Shown: positions 8,508-14,866 of the stretch, piece by piece
Numbering within the stretch: position 1 is the first letter of the stretch
Layout: each line of letters begins with the position of its first letter
Source: Bacteroidales bacterium UBA4284
Lineage (GTDB): Bacteria > Bacteroidota > Bacteroidia > Bacteroidales > UBA932
Assembly (NCBI GenBank): GCA_002395925.1
Contig: DGVM01000129.1
Coordinates: 1 to 16,271, forward strand
DNA: 16,271 bases
Direction: 5' to 3'
The notes under the pieces: model-generated
Told to the model about the DNA's origin: nothing
Databases searched by the model: none
The model's input: only the letters and a program-made list of their open reading frames with translations
Translations under genes and position numbers: made by a program

Positions 8508-10557
8508 TGCTCTTGCAATATTTTTCGATGACGCTGTAGGCGTCGCCGATTCCCAGCTCACCGGCCCTGGACAGGTCGATGCAACCTTTCTCCTTGTCTT
8601 TGAGATAAATGAGCACAAGGCCGCGGTTGAAGTATGCGTCTCCCATACCCGGGTGCAGTCCTATGGCCTTGGAGTAGCTGTCTATGGCGGATACCATTTC
8701 CGACGACAGGCAGAGGAGGTTGCCAAGGTTGAAATACAGCTGGGGCATGTCGGGGACTATCGATATGGCCTCCCGCATGTCACTTATGGCCTCGGAATAG
8801 TCGTAGCTGCGGGCTACGCGGTCGGAGACCCTTGCCCTCGTGGAACCGTTCTCGTCCATGGACAGAGTCTGGACATTGCCTTCGAGGGATGCGATGAAAT
8901 CTATCATCTCGGCCCGCAGTACGCCCCTGTTCATGAGGTAGAAGGCCTTGTAGAAGCGTTCGTAGCGGTCGCCTCCTTCCTCGGAGCCGGCGGCTTCCAC
9001 AGCCTTGTCGAACCAGCTCAGGGCGTTGCTGTATTTCTTCTCCTGAACGTCGTATATGCCTCGGATGAAGAAGGTCTGGGCGGGGGAGAGAGAGATGTTT
9101 CCGGCTCCGCTGCTGCCGTCTCCGGAAAGCACTGAGGATAGGGAACGTACCAGGTGCAGTACCTGGAGGCTGTCATTGTTGGAAATGACGACAGGCACCG
9201 GAACCGCGTCGGTGAACCTGTCTGCAAGGGGATTCTCGAACCTGCTGCTGAGGGCCATGTTGCGCTGTTCGCGCTGTGCCGCCAGACTGAACTTGTAAAG
9301 CGGCCGCAGCCTTATGTCGATGTCGCGGTGCTGCAGCAGTTCGTTGTCGAAGTCTTTCCGGGCAAACTCGGCATCAAGTGCAAGGAGGGAATTGTATTTG
9401 CGTGTGGTGTCGGCAAATGAAGCTTCGCCGCTTGCGTTCTTTGCCCTGTATTCGCCGACCTTGCGCTGGGCGGTGCGGTAATCCTCCTTGGACTGCCTGG
9501 TCATTCCGAGAAGGTTCTCTACCCAGGACCTGTTGAGATACGCTTTGGCAAAGTCGGGGTAAAGTTCTATGGCCCGGCTGTAATCCGACAGGGCGTCGCG
9601 GTAGCGTCCCATCTCCATGAAAATGGCGGCCCTGTTGTAATATGCCAGGACGTTTTCCGGGTTGATGTTGATGACCCGGTCCATGTCTTCGAGGGCGTTG
9701 GGATAGTCGCCCACCTGGGCGTAGATGAGAGCGCGGTTGTACAGCGTCAGGGCGTTGCCCGGCTCGTCCTTGAGCACGCGGCCAAGGTCGCGCATGGCGG
9801 AGTTGTAGTCGTGAAGCTCGTAGTACATCAGCGCCCTGTTGAAATAGGCGAAAGTATTGGTGCTGTCCAGGTCGATGGCCCGGGTCATGTCCTTTACCGC
9901 ATCGGTGTAGTTGCCCTTGGCGGCATAGACCCTGCCGCGGCGCAGGTAGCACTCGGGCTCGAATCGGTCGAGCTTGATGGCCTTGTTGTAGTCGTTCATG
10001 GCCTTGAGCGTGTCGCCCAGGAACAGGTACGAGGCGCCCCTGTTGAGATATGCCGAAGGGTCCTTTGGCTCCCTCTTGATGTAGCGGTCAAAATCTTCTA
10101 CCGCCTGAGGGAAGCGCTGCGAGAGGAAGTTCGTTACGCCACGGCTGTAGTAGAGTCCTATGAATCCCGGACGCAGCGAGATGGCCTTGTCGAAGTCGGC
10201 GAAGGCCTGCTCGTACTCGCCGGTGCGGCTTTCCGTTATGGCGCGGTAGTGGTAACCGTTGGTAAAGACCGGGTTGAGCCGGACCGAAGTGTTGAAGTCC
10301 TGCTTCGCTCCGCGGATGTCGCCGAGGTTGAATTTAGCGATGCCCCGGAAGAAAAAGCACCAATAGTCGGTGGTGTCGAGCCGCGCGAGAATGTTGAAAT
10401 GCTCGATAGCCTGCGTGTATTTGCCGTCCTGCAGTGCCAGCCTGCCGCGCAGGCTGAAAACGTCCTTGTCGTACTGGGCAAGGGCAGCGGCTGAACTAAC
10501 GAGCAAAATCGCTATTGAAAGCAGAAACTTTTTCACTACTTTTGCAAAGATAATCAT
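8500..10557 (-). CDS. Secreted TPR-repeat protein
   Basis: A 685-residue protein built almost wholly of tetratricopeptide repeats, after a signal peptide ending near ALAQ at residues 25-28. Ten consecutive units with a strict 34-residue period run from about 31 to 370 (recurring Y-x-NRG/A, G-x-Y-x-x-A and D-x-x-x-AI-x-L patterns). A charged, low-homology linker occupies about 370-490, and about four further repeats fill 493-672. TPR stacks are protein-protein scaffolds; this one should sit in the periplasm or on the outer membrane. It has no enzymatic domain, and the partner is unknown. Start: ATG 10557 is annotated, but an in-frame GTG at 10536 would give VKKFLLSIAILLV, an equally good signal peptide. 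A promoter-like box lies between the two starts (10545-10552), so the GTG may be the real one. It is followed by the metallo-hydrolase with an 8-nt overlap. Confidence 0.88.
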   Translation of the reverse strand: MIIFAKVVKKFLLSIAILLVSSAAALAQYDKDVFSLRGRLALQDGKYTQAIEHFNILARLDTTDYWCFFFRGIAKFNLGDIRGAKQDFNTSVRLNPVFTNGYHYRAITESRTGEYEQAFADFDKAISLRPGFIGLYYSRGVTNFLSQRFPQAVEDFDRYIKREPKDPSAYLNRGASYLFLGDTLKAMNDYNKAIKLDRFEPECYLRRGRVYAAKGNYTDAVKDMTRAIDLDSTNTFAYFNRALMYYELHDYNSAMRDLGRVLKDEPGNALTLYNRALIYAQVGDYPNALEDMDRVININPENVLAYYNRAAIFMEMGRYRDALSDYSRAIELYPDFAKAYLNRSWVENLLGMTRQSKEDYRTAQRKVGEYRAKNASGEASFADTTRKYNSLLALDAEFARKDFDNELLQHRDIDIRLRPLYKFSLAAQREQRNMALSSRFENPLADRFTDAVPVPVVISNNDSLQVLHLVRSLSSVLSGDGSSGAGNISLSPAQTFFIRGIYDVQEKKYSNALSWFDKAVEAAGSEEGGDRYERFYKAFYLMNRGVLRAEMIDFIASLEGNVQTLSMDENGSTRARVSDRVARSYDYSEAISDMREAISIVPDMPQLYFNLGNLLCLSSEMVSAIDSYSKAIGLHPGMGDAYFNRGLVLIYLKDKEKGCIDLSRAGELGIGDAYSVIEKYCKSNE
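10515..10544 (+). promoter_or_regulatory. Bacteroidota-type promoter for the M28-like/menA run
   Basis: TTG at 10515-10517 is followed after 19 nt by TACTTTTG at 10537-10544, an exact fit to the Bacteroidota -7 consensus TAnnTTTG with the usual 19-21 nt spacing. Transcription would start near 10550, giving a leader of about 30 nt to ATG 10580. The whole promoter lies inside the 5' coding end of the opposing TPR gene. Confidence 0.65.
10545..10552 (-). promoter_or_regulatory. Possible -7 box of the TPR gene, abutting the opposite promoter
   Basis: On the minus strand, 10552 to 10545 reads TATCTTTG, an exact TAnnTTTG match. No TTG is seen 19-21 nt upstream, so it is weaker than its neighbour. 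It lies downstream of ATG 10557 and eight nt upstream of GTG 10536. If used, the TPR gene must start at that GTG on an almost leaderless transcript. Confidence 0.4.
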
Positions 10558-10579
10558 TTATCGTGCCGAATCGACCTGA

Positions 10580-11494
10580 ATGGTTAAAATTAGTTGTCCG
10601 CCTCTCCAAACCGTCGCCGCGCGACCCTTCTCACCGCACAAGAATGCGGCGTGCCTCTTCTTCTTGGTATTCTTCCTGTTGTTCAATATATTTCCCGCCA
10701 GGGCAGGAATGAAGGAGGACGTGGAGTATCTGGCAAGTCCGCTGCTTGGCGGCCGTGTGACCGGATCGGTGGGCGCCGTGGAGACGAGCTGGTATGTCAT
10801 GAGGCGTTTCCGTGCGGCTGGGCTCGAGGTGTCGCTTGACAAGTTCCAGACTCCTTCCGGGGTGGGACGGAGCGTACTGGGCGTACATCGCGGCAATCCC
10901 AAATCTGCTTCCTACGTGCTTGTGACGGCTTATTATGACGGTCCCGGCAGCACCGGAGGCGAAATCCTTCCAGGAGCCGATGCAAACGCTTCCGGTGTCG
11001 CCATGCTGCTCTCGCTTGCCGATTCCCTGGCATGCTCGGGGGGCAATTACATTTTCGCGGCGCTCGACGGTCACAACAGCGGCAGGGCAGGAGCGGAGTC
11101 CCTTGCGCTAAGGGGATGGAAACTCGGCATGGTCGCCAACATCGACATCATCGGCAGTACCCTGGCTCCGCCAAACAAGTATCGCACCGACTTTCTCATC
11201 GTCCTGGGAGGCGAGCGCTTCGAAAAGCAACATTCCAAGGAGATGGACCGTCTGAATGTCGGTCCGCGCCTTCGTATCTATTATGACTATTACCGCAGCA
11301 AGGGCTTTACCGACTATTTTTACAATACCGCCTCGGACCAGGCTCCCTTCCTGCGGAGGGGCGTTCCGGCAGTGATGTTCACCTCCGGCATCACCATGAA
11401 TACAAACAAGCCGGGCGATATTCCTCAGACCCTCGACTACGATGTCATGGAACGTCGCAGGGCCTTCATCCTTTCGTGGTTAAAAACTATCTGA
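10580..11494 (+). CDS. M28-family aminopeptidase-fold protein, probably catalytically dead
   Basis: A 304-residue exported protein with a long n-region and signal sequence (hydrophobic about 22-38, cleavage likely near ARA-G). It follows the M28 zinc aminopeptidase layout, but the metal sites are substituted: the AHYD ligand His is Tyr118 (TAYYDG); the bridging Asp of GADDNASG is Ala135 (GADANASG); the catalytic and ligand glutamates of DGEE are His165-Asn166 (LDGHNSG); the C-terminal ligand His is Asn276 (NTNKPGD). Only Asp189 (NIDIIGS) remains. The frame is otherwise intact, so this looks like a maintained pseudo-peptidase with a binding or scaffold role rather than a decaying gene. It starts a plus-strand run with menA, whose ATG follows after 1 nt. 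Fold assignment is by motif alignment by eye; the function is unknown. Confidence 0.8.
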   Translation: MVKISCPPLQTVAARPFSPHKNAACLFFLVFFLLFNIFPARAGMKEDVEYLASPLLGGRVTGSVGAVETSWYVMRRFRAAGLEVSLDKFQTPSGVGRSVLGVHRGNPKSASYVLVTAYYDGPGSTGGEILPGADANASGVAMLLSLADSLACSGGNYIFAALDGHNSGRAGAESLALRGWKLGMVANIDIIGSTLAPPNKYRTDFLIVLGGERFEKQHSKEMDRLNVGPRLRIYYDYYRSKGFTDYFYNTASDQAPFLRRGVPAVMFTSGITMNTNKPGDIPQTLDYDVMERRRAFILSWLKTI

Positions 11495-11495
11495 T

Positions 11496-12404
11496 ATGGC
11501 AAAACACAGTCTCAAAGAGTGGATTGCAGTAACGCGTTACTGGTCTTTTCCCGTTTCGACCATGCCGGTTGTGGCATGTTTCGCTTTCCTTTTCAGCAAA
11601 GGGCTCCTGCCTCAGGGAGGCATGCCCTGGGTGCTGTTCGCCCTTAGCCTGCTGGGCGTGGTGCTGCTTCATTCCGCCGGCAACGTGCTTAGCGACTGGG
11701 CCGACTACCGCAGCGGGGTCGATAACGAGAATGCCTTTGCCGTGCCCAATCTGGTATTCCATAAGTTCGAACCTGTGGAATATCTGACTTTCAGCATCGT
11801 GCTGTTCATTGCAGGCGCCACCGTAGGGGTCGTCGCCGCTATTCTGTGCGGCGGGCCGGGACTGTGGATTATCGGCGGAGCGGGGGTGCTGCTTACGGCG
11901 CTGTATTCCGTTCTCAAGTACCATGCACTCGGAGATCTGGATATTTTTATCATTTTTGGAATCCTTACCGTGCTCGGTACCGCTTATGCCGTGACGGGGG
12001 AATGGCATCCCGAGGCCCTCGTGCTTTCGTTGCCGCTCGGCGTCATTACCGTGTCTGTGCTCCATGCCAACAATACGCTTGATACCGAGAGCGACAGGGC
12101 TGCGGGCATCAAGACTTTTGCCATGCTCATCGGCGGCAAAGCTTCCAGCGTACTGTATGCGGTTTACATGGTCGTGCCTTTCGTAAGCGTTGCCGTTTTC
12201 GTCATCCTCGGAATGCTTCATCCGCTTGCCTTGCTTTGCTTCGTCGCTGCGGTGCCGGCTTTCAAGAACCTGCGTCAGGCCTGTACCTACGACAAACTGG
12301 GCCTCGAAGCCATGAAGGGCCTCGACCAGGCTACAGCAAAGCTTCATCTGATTTTCTCTCTGGCCCTTTCGGCCGGATTGTTCCTTTCCGTCCTGTTCAA
12401 TTGA
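11496..12404 (+). CDS. menA: UbiA-superfamily prenyltransferase, MenA-like
   Basis: A 302-residue integral membrane protein with about eight or nine helices. It has both Asp-rich Mg-diphosphate motifs of the UbiA superfamily: AGNVLSDWADYRSGVD (Asn63, Asp67, Asp70/76) and NNTLDTESDRAAGIKT (residues 192-207, Asp196, Asp200). The form of both motifs, particularly N-N-x-x-D-x-E-x-D-R-x-A-G, is closest to 1,4-dihydroxy-2-naphthoate prenyltransferase, which attaches the polyprenyl tail in menaquinone synthesis. That suits an anaerobic Bacteroidales. Other UbiA activities cannot be excluded, since no other men genes are in view. The ATG comes 1 nt after the stop of the M28-like gene, and the long inverted-repeat element begins on the base after its TGA. 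Confidence 0.72.
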   Translation: MAKHSLKEWIAVTRYWSFPVSTMPVVACFAFLFSKGLLPQGGMPWVLFALSLLGVVLLHSAGNVLSDWADYRSGVDNENAFAVPNLVFHKFEPVEYLTFSIVLFIAGATVGVVAAILCGGPGLWIIGGAGVLLTALYSVLKYHALGDLDIFIIFGILTVLGTAYAVTGEWHPEALVLSLPLGVITVSVLHANNTLDTESDRAAGIKTFAMLIGGKASSVLYAVYMVVPFVSVAVFVILGMLHPLALLCFVAAVPAFKNLRQACTYDKLGLEAMKGLDQATAKLHLIFSLALSAGLFLSVLFN

Positions 12405-12544
12405 TGTCGAAGATTCAGGAATTATCATCTGGAGACCGTCTGCGCCCACGCAGCCGTGAGTGGGAGGGGCCCGCAAACGAAGTGCAGCGGGAGGGATAGG
12501 CCGAAGGCCGTAGTCTCCAGATGATAATTCCTGAATCTACGACA
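12405..12544. repeat. 140-bp long inverted-repeat element with structured core
   Basis: Two 32-nt arms, 12405-12436 and 12513-12544, are reverse complements with one mismatch (12410 against 12539). They enclose a 76-nt GC-rich core. The arms are clearly more AT-rich than the neighbouring genes (centre AGGAATTATCATCTGG), while the core is G-rich, which suggests an origin different from the flanks. The element fills nearly the entire gap between menA and the CPBP gene: it begins directly after the menA stop and ends 10 nt before the next ATG. There is no T-tract, no obvious target-site duplication and no coding capacity. It could be a MITE or REPIN-like mobile palindrome, or a transcribed RNA hairpin that protects or attenuates the mRNA. 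Confidence 0.85.
12437..12512 (+). other. Structured core of the inverted-repeat element: three hairpins and two GGGAGGG modules
   Basis: Read on the plus strand, the core contains a 5-bp hairpin CTGCG/CGCAG (12440-12453), then GGGAGGGG (12462-12469) directly followed by a CCCGC/GCGGG hairpin (12470-12491) with CGAAG in its loop. Next comes a second GGGAGGG (12489-12495) followed by the GGCC-GAA-GGCC hairpin (12499-12509). The last two parts look like diverged copies of one module: a GGGAGGG tract plus a hairpin with CGAAG at its tip. The four G-tracts could also permit alternative G-rich structures. The duplication suggests selection on structure rather than a random spacer. Confidence 0.5.
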
Positions 12545-12554
12545 CTGAGATAGT

Positions 12555-13190
12555 ATGAAGAATCTGGTAATAGCGGTATCTGCAGCAGCTCTGCTGTGGT
12601 TCTATATGTTCAGTCCCTGGACTGCCGGGGCACCGAATTTCTGGATTTGCATGTCGGTGTCGGCGGTAGTCCTTACGAGCCTGGGGCTTGCGTTTACGCC
12701 CGACCGTGCGGCGCTTGCGAAAGTGGAAAAGCCTCTGCTTCAGATCCTCGGCGGCATAGCGCTGGCCTTCGTCCTCTGGGGTATTTTCTGGATAGGCGAC
12801 AAACTGTCGGCGCTCATGTTCGATTTCGCACGTCCCCAGGTCGATTCCGTTTACTCCATGAAGCAGGGCCTTCCCGGGTGGCTGATTGCCGTCCTGCTAC
12901 TGTTGCTCATAGGTCCGGCGGAAGAATTCTTCTGGCGCGGCTACGTCCAGAGGACGCTTGGCAAGCTTCTGGAGGGCAAAAAATTCGCTCCCGACATAGC
13001 GTTTGTCGTTACGGCACTGGTGTACGCCCTCGTGCACATCTGGTCCTTCAATTTCATGCTTATCATGGCTGCACTGGTGGCCGGTGCGGTGTGGGGCCTG
13101 GTCTATCGACTGCAGCCGAAGGCCCTTCCGGCGCTGATTGTAAGTCACGCCGTCTGGGATGCGCTGGTGTTCGTGATCCTGCCTATATAG
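12555..13190 (+). CDS. CPBP-family intramembrane metalloprotease
   Basis: A 211-residue membrane protein with about six hydrophobic segments. It carries all motifs of the CPBP (CAAX protease/bacteriocin-processing, Abi, PF02517) family: motif 1 EEFFWRGYV (Glu123, Glu124, Arg128), motif 2 ALVHIWSF with His161, and motif 3 SHAVWD with His198 and Asp202. These residues form the Rce1-like glutamate/histidine active site inside the membrane, so the enzyme is probably active. Bacterial CPBP proteins have varied roles (peptide maturation, bacteriocin immunity, envelope signalling); no substrate is encoded nearby. No promoter is visible between the inverted repeat and ATG 12555, so it is probably read through from the menA transcript. 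It converges with cysE, with 7 nt between the stop codons. Confidence 0.88.
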   Translation: MKNLVIAVSAAALLWFYMFSPWTAGAPNFWICMSVSAVVLTSLGLAFTPDRAALAKVEKPLLQILGGIALAFVLWGIFWIGDKLSALMFDFARPQVDSVYSMKQGLPGWLIAVLLLLLIGPAEEFFWRGYVQRTLGKLLEGKKFAPDIAFVVTALVYALVHIWSFNFMLIMAALVAGAVWGLVYRLQPKALPALIVSHAVWDALVFVILPI

Positions 13191-13197
13191 GAGGCTG

Positions 13198-13929
13198 TCA
13201 GATACCGGCTCCGTCGGAGAATTCGGCACTTGCGATGAATTTCTCCTGGCGGACCTTGGTGTGCGGCGGCACGTCTTCCGTCACCCAGACGTTGCCTCCG
13301 ATTACGGCACCCGTGCCTATTCGGACGGGCCCGAGTATGGAGGCGTTGGAGTAAACGGTGACGTGGTCTTCCAGGACAGGGTGCCGGCGTATGTTCATCG
13401 GACGCCCGTTCTCGTCGTAGCGAAAGTTCTTGGCACCCAACGTAACTCCTTGATACAGCATTACATGGTCACCGATTACGGAGGTGGCTCCGATTACCAC
13501 ACCGGTGCCATGGTCGATACCGAAGTAGGATCCGATGCGGGCTGCCGGATGTATGTCGATGCCGGTCGATGAGTGGGCCGCCTCCGAAATCATCCTCGGA
13601 AGGACCGGAACACCAAGCTCATGCAGCGAGTGTGCGACTCGGTAGTACAGCATCGCCTTGAAACCGGGGTAGCAGAGTATGACTTCGCGGGGGTCGGAGA
13701 CTGCCGGGTCGTTGTCGAGCAGGGCCTGGGCGTCGGTGCGCAGCAGCTGAGCTACGGCCGGGAGGCCTTCGACGAACGATTTGAGTTTGGCTTCGTCGAG
13801 GTACGGCGACAGCAGGCGGCTCACACTCGCCTCGGGATGCTCTCCCCAGTATAGCTCGGGGAAAAACCAGGCGCGGAGAGCATCGAACAGCTGTTCCAGT
13901 CGCTGCTTGTCGGGAAAAGTCCTTTCCAT
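13198..13929 (-). CDS. cysE: Serine O-acetyltransferase
   Basis: A 243-residue cytoplasmic enzyme that makes O-acetylserine from serine and acetyl-CoA, the first step of cysteine synthesis. It has an N-terminal helical region (1-120) and a left-handed beta-helix of hexapeptide repeats (about 122-220). The catalytic residues match E. coli CysE: Asp125 in DIHPAARIG, His140 in FGIDHGTG, and His183 in RRHPVLEDHV. The C-terminus ends in GAGI, keeping the terminal Ile that in studied CysE proteins inserts into the CysK active site. The start is ATG 13929; an upstream extension of the frame would run into cysK and lacks family character. It lies 4 nt after the cysK stop. A nearby extended loop, FRYDENGRPMNI, follows the catalytic turn. 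Confidence 0.93.
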   Translation of the reverse strand: MERTFPDKQRLEQLFDALRAWFFPELYWGEHPEASVSRLLSPYLDEAKLKSFVEGLPAVAQLLRTDAQALLDNDPAVSDPREVILCYPGFKAMLYYRVAHSLHELGVPVLPRMISEAAHSSTGIDIHPAARIGSYFGIDHGTGVVIGATSVIGDHVMLYQGVTLGAKNFRYDENGRPMNIRRHPVLEDHVTVYSNASILGPVRIGTGAVIGGNVWVTEDVPPHTKVRQEKFIASAEFSDGAGI

Positions 13930-13933
13930 AGGG

Positions 13934-14866
13934 TCAGCGCTTGCTTGCCGGGCTGCAGAAGAGTTCGGTGGACAGGTAGCGTTCGCCTGTATCGGGCAGC
14001 AGAGCAACGATGGTCTTGCCGGCATTGGATGCATCCCTTGCCAGACGGAGCGATGCCGCAAACGCGGCTCCGGACGAAATGCCGACGAGTAGCCCCTCGC
14101 GCGAGGACAGCTCGCGGGCGGCCTGCATCGCGTCTTCGTCCGATACGGTCAGTACCTCATCGACTGTGGCAGGGTCGTATGTGTCGGGCACAAATCCTGC
14201 ACCTATGCCTTGAATCTTGTGCTTGCCGGCGACGCCTTTCGAGAGCACCGGAGAACCCTCCGGTTCCACGGCGAATACCTTCACGGAGGGCTTGTGCCTT
14301 TTGAGGGCTCTGCTTGCACCGCTGACGGTGCCTCCGGTTCCCGCTCCGGCTACGAATATATCGACCTGCCCGCCGGTGTCGGCAAATATCTCTTCTCCGG
14401 TGGTGCGCTCATGTGCCAGGGGATTGGCGGGATTGACGAACTGGCCGAGAATTACGGCTCCCGGTTCGGCATCCCTGAGGGCTTCCGCCCGGGCAATCGC
14501 TCCTTTCATTCCTTCAGCGCCGGGGGTGAGGACCAGCTTGGCTCCGAATGCCCGCAGCAGGCTGCGACGCTCTTCGCTCATGGTGTCGGGCATGGTGAGT
14601 ATGACTTTGTAGCCTTTGGACCTTCCGACCCAGGCAAGTCCCACTCCGGTGTTGCCGCTGGTAGGTTCGATGATGGTGGCGCCTGGTTTGAGCAGGCCCC
14701 TCTCTTCTGCATCTTCTATCATTGCGAGGGCCACGCGGTCTTTTACGGAACCTCCGGGGTTGAAGTATTCGAGCTTGAGAATAATATCGGCCCTCTGTCC
14801 CGGGTAACCGCTGACACGGAGCATCGGGGTGTGCCCTATGAGTTCTGTGAGTTTATTGTAAATCAT
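13934..14866 (-). CDS. cysK: Cysteine synthase A (O-acetylserine sulfhydrylase)
   Basis: A 310-residue PLP enzyme that joins O-acetylserine with sulfide to give cysteine. Diagnostic motifs are PGGSVKDR with Schiff-base Lys42, the substrate loop EPTSGNTGVG (67-76), the phosphate loop GTGGTVSG (176-183), GISSGAA (262-268) with the Ser that contacts the pyridine nitrogen, and LPDTGERYLST near the C-terminus. Length and motifs are those of CysK rather than cystathionine beta-synthase, which carries extra domains. The start ATG 14866 lies within the end of the esterase gene (14-nt overlap) and cysE follows after 4 nt, so the three genes should be co-transcribed and the two cysteine genes translated in close balance. 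Confidence 0.95.
   Translation of the reverse strand: MIYNKLTELIGHTPMLRVSGYPGQRADIILKLEYFNPGGSVKDRVALAMIEDAEERGLLKPGATIIEPTSGNTGVGLAWVGRSKGYKVILTMPDTMSEERRSLLRAFGAKLVLTPGAEGMKGAIARAEALRDAEPGAVILGQFVNPANPLAHERTTGEEIFADTGGQVDIFVAGAGTGGTVSGASRALKRHKPSVKVFAVEPEGSPVLSKGVAGKHKIQGIGAGFVPDTYDPATVDEVLTVSDEDAMQAARELSSREGLLVGISSGAAFAASLRLARDASNAGKTIVALLPDTGERYLSTELFCSPASKR

Noticed and set aside
12236..12499. An open frame running from menA into the inverted-repeat element
   Set aside because: It overlaps menA out of frame, ends inside the repeat core and has no domain; the element appears non-coding.
12405..12544. Reading the inverted repeat as a simple Rho-independent terminator of menA
   Set aside because: The loop is 76 nt, there is no T-tract after the stem, and the downstream CPBP gene has no visible promoter of its own.
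12405..12544. Reading the inverted repeat as a retron or DGR non-coding RNA
   Set aside because: No reverse transcriptase gene is present in the window and no template/variable repeat pair was found.
13182..13191. CCTATATAGG palindrome at the CPBP/cysE convergent junction
   Set aside because: Only 10 bp, no loop or T-tract, overlaps the CPBP stop codon; likely chance.
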